64,000 nucleotides of DNA from an uncultured Aquimarina sp. (GTDB lineage: Bacteria; Bacteroidota; Bacteroidia; Flavobacteriales; Flavobacteriaceae): the NCBI GenBank assembly GCA_947498935.1, contig CANMMM010000003.1, positions 1 through 64,000 on the forward strand, in the 5' to 3' direction. Numbering within the stretch: position 1 is the stretch's first letter; every line of letters begins with the position of its first letter. Shown piece after piece: positions 8,147 through 17,988 of this stretch. Under the pieces are notes generated by a model. The model saw nothing but the letters and a program-made list of their open reading frames with translations. It did no database searches and was not told the origin of the DNA. Made by a program: the position numbers and the translations under genes.

Positions 8147-8237
8147 GCGTAAAGGATAGGAGCGGCATCCTTTTTTGGGTTCCTTTAAAAAACCAAAAAA
8201 GATACAGCGGATAGCCTGACCCGATAGGGATACGCCC
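8147..8237 (-). repeat. R-family element R3 (type A)
   Basis: Inverted near-copy of R2, sharing the same central TTTTTTGG...AAAGGAACCC insert. On the minus strand it starts 17 bases after the stop of the VCBS gene at 8255. Its terminal bases have decayed (GCGTAAAGGATAG in place of GCGTTAGGGATAG). Confidence 0.88.
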
Positions 8238-8254
8238 AAATCAACAACTACATA

Positions 8255-11200
8255 CTAAGGGGTAGGACACTGTAGAATCGTTACCTCTGCATTGTTATTC
8301 GCTATAATCACATGTGTAGCAGTAGGAGTCGTCAGTAATTCCATATCTTTTACATCCTTGGGTGCCATGAATCCTGATTGGGTATAGGGAACGGGTGTAA
8401 AATGCCCTGTTCCGTCTCCTCTGAGATACTGCCCGAAAGAGGCATCATTTCGCGTGGTTTCTACCTCAGATACCATCAGATTTCCTGCGACTAATAGGTC
8501 TTTATGCCCATCCTGATCGTAATCAGCAACGATTATTTTATTCATCGAGGAGGTTTGTACGGCTCTTGGTAAGGCTGCGGGGTTGAATTGCTGATTGCCC
8601 AAGTTTTCGAAATAAGTACTGGCAAAGGTTTGTACCTGATAATGTACCAAAGAATTGGCGAGTTTCTGATCTGTATACACCTCTTCTAGAGAGGCAGCGG
8701 CAAAACTATCGTAATTATCATATTGTTTCTTGATCCCCGGGATTTGCTCAGAGGAACACTGTCTACCACGTACTGGGAATTGTGTGCCATCGAAATAATA
8801 GCCGAGTACAATGTCTAAACTACCATTTTCATCGTAATCCCCTGCATAAACATCGAAGGTGGCATCGGTAGTGGCTTGGTATTTATAATTCAGTCCTAGA
8901 TTCCCTACGATCAGGTCTGGATCACCATCGGCATCGATATCATCTGCTGCTACCGTATTCCACCATCCCACAGTATTGGACAATCCGTAGGCGGCTGTTT
9001 GGTTGCTAAATCGCTGCTGCTCATTGATCAGTACCGTCACGGGCATCCACTCTCCTACGAGTACCAGATCGATCTGTCCATCTTTATTTATATCAGTCCA
9101 AGCAGCATCGGTAACCATACCGATGGCATCGAGATCGGGGGCTACGGTAGCGGTGACATCCGTAAAAACGACAGTGCCATCTTTGGAATCATTGCGTAAG
9201 ATATAACTACTGGCTGGCAATGGATAGGATTTAGGAACGAGGCGACCGCCTACGAATAGGTCTAGATCTCCGTCTTGGTCATAATCAAAGGCTTTAACCC
9301 TAGATCCAGAGCTAAGCATCTCAGGCAATGCATCGGGCGCTTTTACCAGATTGCCCTGCTGATCATTCAGGTACAAACGATCTTGTAAAGCTGGGCTGTC
9401 TTTGGCTACTTCATTGCCACCACTGACTACATATAGGTCTTGAAAACCATCGCCATTGGCATCAAAAAACAAGGCGTCTATATCTTCTTGGGCTTTGTCT
9501 GTTTCAAAAACAGTGGTGGATAGCAGCTGATAGTTGCCATCGGCAGTCCATGTGTACAGACTTCCTGCTTGGTAGGTAGCGCCTCCGACATAAAAGGCGG
9601 GATGCGTATTGTCTAATGTGCCTACTGCGATTCCAGGGCCAAATTGCGACATTTTATGCGGTAGTAACACTTCGAATTTAAAATCATTATACGGGTTTTC
9701 TCTGTGGATATAGTCTACGCCTGTTTCCTGAGGAGTAAGTGCTTTAAATAGTGGTTGCTGCGGTGTTGTACTCGGTGCTTTGGCTACAGCATCTTCATAA
9801 CGTACTGTCAGTTGCTGATTGGTGGGTACGTTTGCTAACACCTGTACTTTTTGGTCAAACCATGTAATCGTAACGGTATCAACCGTGGTAGCTGTCCCTG
9901 TTCCAAAATGAACATAGGGAGCTGACGAGGATTGAAATCCTCTGGTCGCATAATTTTCTGCATATTGCTGTGTACTATCGATCGCGATCGATACCTTGGT
10001 GTCCATACCGTATTGATTCCACTTAGGGCCTTGGAATCGGATGGATAGATAGGTATTGGTGGTAATTTGAGAGGTTTTGTTTTCGAATACCGTAGCAGTT
10101 TCATCGATATTATTTACGACCAAGTCTTGGTCTCCATCATTGTCTAAATCGGCATAGGCAGAACCGTTGGAAAAACCGAGTTTACTCAACCCCCATTCAG
10201 CAGTCATTTTCTGATACGATAGATCGCCTAAGTTCTTGTATGCATAGTTATCTACCTTGGTCGATGGAATCGCTAGGGATTTCTTTAGATTTTCTAGTGG
10301 GTCTGCTTTTTTGGATTGGGCAAACGGGTTTCTAGGTGCTTTTTTAAAATAATCCTTGTTATTAATATCTCTACGCGTTCCATTGGTAATGTATAAATCT
10401 TTCCACCCGTCATTGTCTAAGTCTACAAAGAGTGGAGACCAACTCCAATCGGTTAAGGCAGTTCCAGTCATACGCGCTACATCCCCAAATTGAGGCAATT
10501 GATCAGCTCCTATTCCTTGATTAACCTGCAATACGTTTTGCATATACTGGTAGTGCAATCCCTCGTCTACCATATCAAAGAAGCCTTCGATATCCATACT
10601 CGCCATATTGGCTTTGGATCGAAAATTATCTTCGGGAGTCATGTCTACCTGAAAAATATCTAGCAATTGATCGTTATTAAAATCGGCGACATCTGCTCCC
10701 ATTCCATAAAAGGCAGTATGCTTGGTCACTTCTTTTACTTTTTCAGAAAATGTACCATCGCCATTATTAAAATAAAAGAAGTCTGGCGATGCAAAATCAT
10801 TGGAAACATATACATCGGGATACCCATTTTTATCAAAATCTCCTACAGAAGCACTGAGCGACAGCCCGTAATTAAGGATTCCCGCAGCTTCGGTCACATC
10901 GGTAAACGTCCCTTGATCATTGCGGTACAGGTGATCACTGTGTTGATGTGTGGCATGTTGGTGTTTTTTCTGATACACAAAATTAGCGGTAGAAAAAGGA
11001 GTGGCAGGGTAATTGGCTACATATACATCCAGATCACCATCAGCATCGTAGTCCAAAAAACTAGCTTGGGTGCTCTGCCCTTCGTCTGCCAATCCTAGCG
11101 CTGCTGCTTGATCGGTAAAGGTGCCATCTTGATTATTTATGTATACTATATTTTTAGTACTTGCCCATTTCCCCGATACACTAACATAAATATCCAGCCA

Positions 11201-11599
11201 GCCATCGCCATTAAGATCTGCCATAGCTGCTCCAGTATCCCATCGTTCGTCACCAGCTACACCTGCTTGGGCAGTAATATCCTCGAACTGTAAGTTACCT
11301 TTATTTAGATACAATTTATTAGACTCCATATTGGCTGTAAAATAAATATCCTGCAATCCATCATTATTAATATCACCAATGGCTACACCCCCACCCATAT
11401 ATAAGTATTGGTAGGCAAAATAATTCACCTCTTCATTTTCGGTGAGTGTATTGGTAAACTGGATACCTGATACAGCAGGGTCTACTAAGGAAAAGAGCGT
11501 TTCTTGGGTAGGTGTTGCTACTGTAGTGGTTGTTTCTTTTTGTGTACATGCCATGCATAACGTCATTATGGCTAGCGTAAGAAATGCCTGTCTCATCAT
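8255..11599 (-). CDS. Giant ASPIC/UnbV plus FG-GAP (VCBS) repeat lipoprotein
   Basis: 1114 residues with an N-terminal leader ending LCMAC, so a likely lipoprotein with an imperfect lipobox. Many repeats carry calcium-loop signatures such as GDINNDGLQD, DLNGDGWLD and DYDADGDLD, the FG-GAP/VCBS beta-propeller pattern, over about residues 60-480 and 630-1090. Between them, at about 510-610, is an ASPIC/UnbV-type domain (YATRGFQSSS...VHFG). Such CRTAC1-like proteins are abundant in marine Bacteroidetes, often near SusCD genes, but their ligand is unknown. No SusCD pair is visible here. A paralogue of almost the same size and order is divergently encoded from 11906. A cell-surface adhesion or glycan-binding role is plausible. 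Confidence 0.85.
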   Translation of the reverse strand: MMRQAFLTLAIMTLCMACTQKETTTTVATPTQETLFSLVDPAVSGIQFTNTLTENEEVNYFAYQYLYMGGGVAIGDINNDGLQDIYFTANMESNKLYLNKGNLQFEDITAQAGVAGDERWDTGAAMADLNGDGWLDIYVSVSGKWASTKNIVYINNQDGTFTDQAAALGLADEGQSTQASFLDYDADGDLDVYVANYPATPFSTANFVYQKKHQHATHQHSDHLYRNDQGTFTDVTEAAGILNYGLSLSASVGDFDKNGYPDVYVSNDFASPDFFYFNNGDGTFSEKVKEVTKHTAFYGMGADVADFNNDQLLDIFQVDMTPEDNFRSKANMASMDIEGFFDMVDEGLHYQYMQNVLQVNQGIGADQLPQFGDVARMTGTALTDWSWSPLFVDLDNDGWKDLYITNGTRRDINNKDYFKKAPRNPFAQSKKADPLENLKKSLAIPSTKVDNYAYKNLGDLSYQKMTAEWGLSKLGFSNGSAYADLDNDGDQDLVVNNIDETATVFENKTSQITTNTYLSIRFQGPKWNQYGMDTKVSIAIDSTQQYAENYATRGFQSSSAPYVHFGTGTATTVDTVTITWFDQKVQVLANVPTNQQLTVRYEDAVAKAPSTTPQQPLFKALTPQETGVDYIHRENPYNDFKFEVLLPHKMSQFGPGIAVGTLDNTHPAFYVGGATYQAGSLYTWTADGNYQLLSTTVFETDKAQEDIDALFFDANGDGFQDLYVVSGGNEVAKDSPALQDRLYLNDQQGNLVKAPDALPEMLSSGSRVKAFDYDQDGDLDLFVGGRLVPKSYPLPASSYILRNDSKDGTVVFTDVTATVAPDLDAIGMVTDAAWTDINKDGQIDLVLVGEWMPVTVLINEQQRFSNQTAAYGLSNTVGWWNTVAADDIDADGDPDLIVGNLGLNYKYQATTDATFDVYAGDYDENGSLDIVLGYYFDGTQFPVRGRQCSSEQIPGIKKQYDNYDSFAAASLEEVYTDQKLANSLVHYQVQTFASTYFENLGNQQFNPAALPRAVQTSSMNKIIVADYDQDGHKDLLVAGNLMVSEVETTRNDASFGQYLRGDGTGHFTPVPYTQSGFMAPKDVKDMELLTTPTATHVIIANNNAEVTILQCPTP

Positions 11600-11905
11600 A
11601 AAATAATTGCTTCTGATCCTGTAGCAAAGAAGCTTATTTTTTTAGTCATCACCAAAAAAAGCGCTCATTTATTACAGAACTCATCTTGACTTTTTGTTTT
11701 TGACCGAAAATGAGAAGGAATTTGACTGGATAAGGCACTTTTTGAAATTCATAGCAGCACTCACCCCCCTATCCTATCAAACACTTCTTTTTTCGATACC
11801 CCTCTTACTTTATTAGAATAATTGTTTTATATTTCTCGCTGTTATGGCATATACCATTTGATTTTACTGGTAGTAGCGCATTCATACAAACCCATGTACA
11901 GCATC
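11600..11905. other. Divergent promoter region of the two VCBS genes
   Basis: 306 bp between the two starts, holding a truncated P-family repeat at 11677-11762. I see no gene. Promoters for both paralogues should lie here, one of them partly overlain by the repeat. Confidence 0.5.
11677..11762 (+). repeat. P-family repeat, truncated copy P1
   Basis: Begins GAACTCATCTTGACTTTTT and matches the left half of P2 and P4 up to CATAGCAGC, where similarity stops in the middle of the shared core. The right inverted arm is missing. Confidence 0.8.
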
Positions 11906-14900
11906 ATGAAACATCATTTTTTATTACCTATACTCAGTCTTCTTTTAGCTTGTTACAGTTGTGAGCAAGAACACGTTTTTGTCAAAAAAGAAAGCACTGC
12001 TCCTACTTTATTTACCGAAGTTCCTACCAGCGTGAGCAACATAGAATTTATGAATCAGGTACAACAGAGCAAATCCTTTAGCGTACTCAATTATTTCTAT
12101 GCCATCACTGGTGGTGGTGTGGCAGTAGGAGATGTGAATAATGATGGGCTTGTAGACCTCTATTTTACGTCTAATCAAAACACGAATGCTTTATACATCA
12201 ATAAAGGAGATTTCAATTTCGAAAATCAGACCGAAACAGCAGGTGTAGCTGATAAAGGCGGTTGGACTACAGGAACGTCTATGATCGATATTAATAATGA
12301 TGGTTGGTTAGACATCTATGTCTGTAAATCTGCTTCGCTAAAGAGTAATAACCTACGTAGGAATAAATTGTACGTTAATAACCAAGATGGCACCTTTACC
12401 GAAAGTGCTCGGCTATGGGGGTTAGATAATGATGGGTTTTCTATTCAGTCCTATTTCTTCGATTATGATAAAGACGGCGATCTAGATATGTATTTGGTCA
12501 ATCACCGTCATGATTTTAAGCATACCAATCGTTTAGAAGGCAGTAGAAATAAAAAATTCTATCCACAAACCTCGGATCATCTCTTTAGAAATGAAGGGAA
12601 TCGCTTCGTAGATGTAACCCCACAGGCCAATCTAATCAATAAACAATGGGGATTGAGTGCGGCTATCGGAGATTTTAATAATGACAACTGGCCTGATATC
12701 TATGTGGCTAATGATTTTATAGGACCTGATTTCTTATACATCAATAACCAAGATGGCACCTTTAGCAATGAAATCCGAGAACGCATGGATCACATCTCCT
12801 ACAATAGCATGGGTACTGATTATGCAGACATCAATAATGACCTACTCCCTGACCTCATTACCCTAGAAATGTCTGCCGAAGATCATGTACGCAGTAAGCA
12901 GAATATGCCTACTATGGATACCGAAGGATTTCGACGTATCGTAGCCTCTAAGCATCACTACCCGTATATGACCAATACCCTACAACTCAACAGAGGGAAT
13001 GGTTCGTTTAGTGACATCGCACAACTAGCGGGTATTTCCAAAACGGACTGGAGCTGGGCGCCATTGGTTGCTGATTTTGACAATGATGGGTGGAAAGATA
13101 TTTTTATCACCAATGGTATTGATCGCTCCCTGAGCAATCAAGATTATTTGCACAACGTAGATTCGCTATTAGCCTCAAAAAAAGATCTCAAAATAGCCGA
13201 AGTCTTACAAGCCATGCCATCAGATACCTTATCTAATTATAGCTTCCGTAATAATGGCGATCTTACGTTTACGAATACCACCCAACAATGGGGACTCGAT
13301 CTACCTGCAAATACCAATGGGGCTGCTTATGCTGACTTAGACAATGATGGAGATATGGATCTAATCCTAAACTCTATGGGCAAGCGTGCTGCCATTTACC
13401 AAAACAACTCTACTGGCAATTATATAAACATCCAATTACAAGGTGCTGCCACCAATCCAGATGCTATCGGTGCCAAAGTCACGGTTTATACTGATTCGCT
13501 ACAGCAGTACCAAGAACTCTATACCAATCGTGGGTATCAATCCTCAGTCGACAGAACCCTCAACTTTGGAGTAGGTGAAGCTACTACCATCCAAAAAATA
13601 GAAGTCATTTGGGACAACAATACCGTATCAATCCTAGAAAATAGTACTGCCAATCAAACCATCACCCTCTCCATCGCAGATGCCAATGGACAGTATATCC
13701 CAAAAAGTAATGATACCACTACAGGTACAAAATCGATCGACCCTACTACAGTAGGCATAGACTTTGTACACCAAGAGAATGAGTACAATGATTTCTCTAA
13801 ACAAGTACTGCTACCACAGCAACTATCTACACAAGGCCCTGCCATGGCTGTAGCCGATGTCAATGCCGATGGACTGGAAGACCTCTACCTCGGAGGTGCT
13901 AGTGGACAAGCCAGTGCTTTGTACCTCCAAAATACCGCTGGTACCTTCGATGCTGTAGCACAACCAGCTTTCGAAAAAGACAAAGCTTACGAAGACCAAG
14001 GAGCTGTATTTTTTGATGCTGATCAAGACGGCGATATGGATGTATACGTAGCCAGTGGCGGGTATGAATTATCCGCAGACAGTCCACTACTACAAGACCG
14101 TTTGTATCTAAATAATGGTAAGGGCATATATCATAAAGCACAATTACCTCGTATGAGTAGCAGTAGCAAAGCAATACAAGTCATCGATTATGACCAAGAT
14201 CAAGACCTAGACCTCATCATCGGAGGTCATGTCATCCCAGGGCAATACCCTTTAGCTCCGTCATCCTATGTATTAAACAATACCAAGGGCACATTTACAG
14301 ACGTGACCAAAACAGTAGCGCCTGACCTTGCCACTATCGGAATCATCAACGATATGACCGCTACGGATTACGATCAAGATGGCGATCAAGACCTGATCAT
14401 CGTAGGCGAATGGATTCCCATCACCTTCTTAGAAAATAAAAAAGGGACACTACACATCACCCCACAACCTGCCCTAGCCAAAACACACGGATGGTGGCAA
14501 TCCATTGAGGCTGTAGACATCGATAAAGATGGGGATATGGATTACATCGTGGGGAATATCGGAGACAACAATAAGTTCCACCCCACAGCCCAGAAACCAT
14601 TGCATATCTATAGTCAGAATTTTGATACCAATGACAGTTACGACATGGTATTAAGTAAAACCTACAAAGGCAGTTTAGTTCCCGTACGTGGCAAAGAATG
14701 TTCTACAGAGCAGAATCCTTTTATCGCCTCCAAGATAAAAACCTATAAAGACTTTGCGCTGTCCTCCATGGCAGATATTTACGGTACAGATGCCCTCGAA
14801 TCTGCCTATCACAAAGAAGTGTATCTATTCAGTTCTGTAGCCTTGATCAATGAACCAACAGGTTTTTCAGTACAGAAACTACCCTCTACTGCCCAAATGG

Positions 14901-15190
14901 GGCCTACGATGGATATCGAAATCATAGATATCGATTCCGATGGGTATCTAGATATCGTGGGTATCGGAGCGATTCACGAAACCGAAGTAGAAACCATCCG
15001 CTATGATGGAAACACAGGGTATATCCTACGCAATGACACCCAAGGAGGATTCGTACCTTATACCGACATCGGTTTCTATTCTAAGAAAAATGCCAAAAAA
15101 ATGAAACAACTCACTATCGGTGGGCAACAGCATCTAGTCATTGCTAATAACAATAGTGGTATTTCTATTTTTAATTACACTAAGGATTAG
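11906..15190 (+). CDS. Giant ASPIC/UnbV plus FG-GAP (VCBS) repeat lipoprotein, paralogue
   Basis: 1094 residues from the ATG at 11906. The frame extends upstream to a TTG at 11822, but MKHHFLLPILSLLLAC begins a clean lipoprotein leader (Cys16), so the later start is preferred. It repeats the order of its neighbour: FG-GAP/VCBS loops (GDVNNDGLVD, DINNDGWLD, DYDKDGDLD), an ASPIC-type domain at about 500-590 (YTNRGYQSSVD...NFG), then more VCBS loops. It also shares the ending ITEVETxRxD...LVIANNNS in variant form. The two are divergent duplicates. The stop overlaps the first base of repeat R4. It is probably surface-exposed; the ligand is unknown. Confidence 0.85.
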   Translation: MKHHFLLPILSLLLACYSCEQEHVFVKKESTAPTLFTEVPTSVSNIEFMNQVQQSKSFSVLNYFYAITGGGVAVGDVNNDGLVDLYFTSNQNTNALYINKGDFNFENQTETAGVADKGGWTTGTSMIDINNDGWLDIYVCKSASLKSNNLRRNKLYVNNQDGTFTESARLWGLDNDGFSIQSYFFDYDKDGDLDMYLVNHRHDFKHTNRLEGSRNKKFYPQTSDHLFRNEGNRFVDVTPQANLINKQWGLSAAIGDFNNDNWPDIYVANDFIGPDFLYINNQDGTFSNEIRERMDHISYNSMGTDYADINNDLLPDLITLEMSAEDHVRSKQNMPTMDTEGFRRIVASKHHYPYMTNTLQLNRGNGSFSDIAQLAGISKTDWSWAPLVADFDNDGWKDIFITNGIDRSLSNQDYLHNVDSLLASKKDLKIAEVLQAMPSDTLSNYSFRNNGDLTFTNTTQQWGLDLPANTNGAAYADLDNDGDMDLILNSMGKRAAIYQNNSTGNYINIQLQGAATNPDAIGAKVTVYTDSLQQYQELYTNRGYQSSVDRTLNFGVGEATTIQKIEVIWDNNTVSILENSTANQTITLSIADANGQYIPKSNDTTTGTKSIDPTTVGIDFVHQENEYNDFSKQVLLPQQLSTQGPAMAVADVNADGLEDLYLGGASGQASALYLQNTAGTFDAVAQPAFEKDKAYEDQGAVFFDADQDGDMDVYVASGGYELSADSPLLQDRLYLNNGKGIYHKAQLPRMSSSSKAIQVIDYDQDQDLDLIIGGHVIPGQYPLAPSSYVLNNTKGTFTDVTKTVAPDLATIGIINDMTATDYDQDGDQDLIIVGEWIPITFLENKKGTLHITPQPALAKTHGWWQSIEAVDIDKDGDMDYIVGNIGDNNKFHPTAQKPLHIYSQNFDTNDSYDMVLSKTYKGSLVPVRGKECSTEQNPFIASKIKTYKDFALSSMADIYGTDALESAYHKEVYLFSSVALINEPTGFSVQKLPSTAQMGPTMDIEIIDIDSDGYLDIVGIGAIHETEVETIRYDGNTGYILRNDTQGGFVPYTDIGFYSKKNAKKMKQLTIGGQQHLVIANNNSGISIFNYTKD

Positions 15191-15276
15191 GGCGTTCCTT
15201 AAGGGTCGGGCTATCCGCTGTATCTTTTGGTAGCACTAAGGTGCTACCAAAAGGATGCCGCTCCTATCCCTAACGC
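15190..15276 (+). repeat. R-family element R4 (type A, variant arm)
   Basis: Starts at the stop codon of the preceding gene with GGGCGTTCC and ends TATCCCTAACGC. Its central arm is TTTTGGTAGCAC / GTGCTACCAAAA. This sequence differs from other copies, yet it forms a perfect hairpin, which argues for selection on RNA structure. Confidence 0.9.
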
Positions 15277-15332
15277 AAAAAAGAAGTATACTCCAAAATA
15301 CTTATGCTGCTTTGGTCTTGTGTTTTTGGAAT
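15265..15332 (+). repeat. 68-bp direct repeat, left copy
   Basis: Matches 17921-17988 at 67 of 68 positions (C at 15317, G at 17973). It contains the right end of an R element plus a second copy of the last codons and 3' flank of the DMT transporter gene. The pair brackets the T9SS gene. Confidence 0.9.
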
Positions 15333-15413
15333 AGCACGACACTCTCTATCATCTCTAATAATCAAACACTTCACTTTTTTAATACTAAAATTTTAAAAAA
15401 ACAGCCAATTTAA

Positions 15414-15445
15414 GGGTAACATTTCACCTTATTAAAACACTTATA
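15414..15445 (+). promoter_or_regulatory. Candidate ECF-type promoter GGGTAAC-N17-CACTTATA
   Basis: GGGTAAC at 15414-15420, a 17-base spacer starting ATTT, and CACTTATA at 15438-15445, about 126 bases upstream of the T9SS gene. The same pair with the same spacing lies upstream of the membrane protein gene starting at 19680. It may be read by the ECF factor at 5799. Confidence 0.5.
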
Positions 15446-15571
15446 ATAGTATACTCTTTAACGCCCAAAAACGGCAAGGTATTAAAATGGAACTATAAAA
15501 TTTTAATCATCAATCTTTAGAGCAGTAAGTAGCTAAATATTAAAAACCAATCATAATTCATTACTTAAAAC

Positions 15572-17767
15572 ATGAAAAAAATTATTTCTTCACTTATATT
15601 GATAATGTTTTCATTCATTTGTCAGGCGCAAATAAGCTTACCTAAGGTAGACGCCATCAATAAAAGACTAATTTTTAATTCCCAAAACCATCTTAAAGAT
15701 TTTATCGATTTCTACTCCAAAGACGATTCCGAAGATGCATTAGATAAAATTGTAATAGATTTAGAAAAAAAAGGATTTGAAAGTTTACTAAATGTAGAAA
15801 AAAGAATCGCTTATTTACAAAGTAAAGACATTACTATATCCGATGATATAGAAGATGACATTTTGATCGGAGACGATAGGTTAGCTTGTTTACTAAATAA
15901 TGAAAGACACATTGTAGTTGGTGGTCAACTTTTTAAGTATGTAGAAGATGGTTTATATTTTACTAAAAAAATTAACAGTAATATTGAACAAAAAATTCAA
16001 GCAAAAAAGAACTTAAAAAAATCTTTCGCTTCTTTTCCAAAAGAAACTATTAACAATGAGACAATATATAATCTAGGAGATGATCTAAAGTTTTTTAGTT
16101 ATCAATATAAAAAGTCTGTAGATTACAATGACAATTATAATGTTTCAAATGATAGTACCGATAAATCATTTGCTTCTAACGATCCATATGGACCACCGTA
16201 TACTTTGAAAAATTGTAATCTTGATTCTAGTGGTTTTTTTGAGTCTATTTTCCCTGGGAATTCAGAAGTATGTATTAATAACATTAACAGTAAAAAAAGA
16301 ATTAGAACAAAATTTTCAAGTCAAAATTACTACCTGTTTTCTTCGGTGTATGCAAAAGTAAAATCTCAAAAAAGAACAAAAGTTCTAGGTGTTGAGTTTT
16401 GGAATAAAGATAATTTTTGTGAGTATCTAGAAATGGGAAGAACTGTAGTACTCAAATTCCCTGTAGAATACCCTTCCCCTCCTGTGTTTACCAATAGTTT
16501 TTTAATAAGAGATAATAATGTCAATAGAGTTATAGACATAAATGGAAATACAACATACTCAAATCTTCAAGGATTAACTAATGTTTTTGAGCAATTTCCG
16601 TTTGACGAAGGATCTTTTAATTATGAAATTTATTATTATTTAGGAAGCTATGATCCGAAACCAAAAGATATCAACAAATTAATTGCAAAAGGATTAAAAG
16701 GCTTACTAAAAGGGTTAGGTAAAAGTTTTGATGATCTTTTTGGAGAGGGTAAAAATACAACTGTAGGTATGACCTTCGACTCACCTGATGGTATATATAT
16801 AGCAGAATACGGAGAAAGAGAACGAAAATACAGAAGATCAAAAATCTCTAAAACATATGATTGGAACGTAGAGATAAAATTCAAATCTAGTGCAGAAGAT
16901 TTTTTTAGTGATTTAGTAAAGAACATTAACCCAGGAACTTTTTTAAATGCTAAAACGTATGAAGTTACGGTATTAGATGTATATGGTTTTGGAAACTACA
17001 ATGGATTTATATACGGAAGTAGAATTTTTAAGGGAGATTTAGAGGAACGAAATACTAACGGAATAGATTCTGATGCTGATGGTGTGCCAGATCATGAAGA
17101 TTTGTGTCGTTTTCAAAAAGGAATTCCTAAATATGCTGGTTGTCCTTACTCCCTAATTGATCAACAAGCATTATATGCAAACAGAGTAAACGAAATACAT
17201 AATCAAACTAATAGCAAAACATCTAATGATTCATTTCATACGATAGGTGCTTGTTATAACCTAGCAATTAGATCATCAGACTATCCAAGTATTATTAATA
17301 AGGTCAAAGGAGGGCATTACAAAAAATATGATATTGTTGCTGGTAAAGAAATAACTATTGATGGAAGATCAAATGTACATATCAAACCCGAAGGAAACAC
17401 AGAAAGTATTACACTTAAGATTCAAGAAAATGCCTGTGATATTACCCAGCCTCAACGTTTACAAAAAACTACTATTATAACTAAAAACAATCAAAAAAAT
17501 CTAAAAAAAGAGAACTACATTAATAAACCGCATTCGTTAATACTTTTTCCAAACCCTGTATCCAATACGTTGCATGTGCAAGATGTAAATGACATATCTA
17601 GTTGGCGTATCGCTGATAAATTCGGAAATACAATTTTATCTGACAAAAACACAAATGCGACTACAATAAAAATAAACACTAGCTCCTTAACACAAGGAAT
17701 GTACTTCTTAACTATCATAAGTAACAATGGAAATGTTGCTATTAAAAAAATAATTAAGAATGAATAG
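15572..17767 (+). CDS. Large secreted protein with T9SS C-terminal sorting domain
   Basis: 731 residues with a signal peptide ending FICQAQ. The long N-terminal and middle region (about 25-490) is not recognised and is Lys/Asn/Asp-rich. A thrombospondin-type-3-like calcium segment (DSDADGVPDHEDLC) lies at about 498-520. The last 77 residues (LFPNPVSNTLHV to AIKKIIKNE) are a typical type A sorting domain, so the protein should leave through the type IX system and be anchored or released at the surface. Codons are more A/T-rich than in the neighbouring VCBS genes, and the gene sits between 68-bp direct repeats, which points to recent acquisition. It is preceded by a GGGTAAC-N17-CACTTATA element. 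Confidence 0.75.
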   Translation: MKKIISSLILIMFSFICQAQISLPKVDAINKRLIFNSQNHLKDFIDFYSKDDSEDALDKIVIDLEKKGFESLLNVEKRIAYLQSKDITISDDIEDDILIGDDRLACLLNNERHIVVGGQLFKYVEDGLYFTKKINSNIEQKIQAKKNLKKSFASFPKETINNETIYNLGDDLKFFSYQYKKSVDYNDNYNVSNDSTDKSFASNDPYGPPYTLKNCNLDSSGFFESIFPGNSEVCINNINSKKRIRTKFSSQNYYLFSSVYAKVKSQKRTKVLGVEFWNKDNFCEYLEMGRTVVLKFPVEYPSPPVFTNSFLIRDNNVNRVIDINGNTTYSNLQGLTNVFEQFPFDEGSFNYEIYYYLGSYDPKPKDINKLIAKGLKGLLKGLGKSFDDLFGEGKNTTVGMTFDSPDGIYIAEYGERERKYRRSKISKTYDWNVEIKFKSSAEDFFSDLVKNINPGTFLNAKTYEVTVLDVYGFGNYNGFIYGSRIFKGDLEERNTNGIDSDADGVPDHEDLCRFQKGIPKYAGCPYSLIDQQALYANRVNEIHNQTNSKTSNDSFHTIGACYNLAIRSSDYPSIINKVKGGHYKKYDIVAGKEITIDGRSNVHIKPEGNTESITLKIQENACDITQPQRLQKTTIITKNNQKNLKKENYINKPHSLILFPNPVSNTLHVQDVNDISSWRIADKFGNTILSDKNTNATTIKINTSSLTQGMYFLTIISNNGNVAIKKIIKNE

Positions 17768-17868
17768 TATTGATGAACTTAATCATGATCTATAAAAGTA
17801 ATGTAAACTTTACATCTTCGATTTTCTTCGAAATCAAAAAAGCTTAAAACCTCTTCATAAACAAAACC

Positions 17869-17901
17869 TCCCTTTTATTAAAACAGTAAAAGGGAGATTT
17901 T
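17869..17901 (+). terminator. Terminator of the T9SS gene
   Basis: CTCCCTTTTA pairs with TAAAAGGGAG and is followed by ATTTTC. It lies about 100 bases after the stop. Confidence 0.65.
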
Positions 17902-17920
17902 CATTATATGTTCAACACCT

Positions 17921-17988
17921 TATCCCTAACGCAAAAAAGAAGTATACTCCAAAATACTTATGCTGCTTTGGTGTTGTGTTTTTGGAAT
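17921..17988 (+). repeat. 68-bp direct repeat, right copy
   Basis: Partner of 15265-15332. It overlaps the 3' end of the DMT transporter gene (last ten codons) and keeps only the final 12 bases of an R element (TATCCCTAACGC). Confidence 0.9.

Noticed and set aside
10667-11098. 143-codon plus-strand frame inside the VCBS gene
   Set aside because: Antisense shadow of the VCBS repeats with no own start signal.
15572-17767. Insertion sequence between the 68-bp direct repeats
   Set aside because: The gene inside is a T9SS cargo protein; no transposase or terminal inverted repeats are visible.
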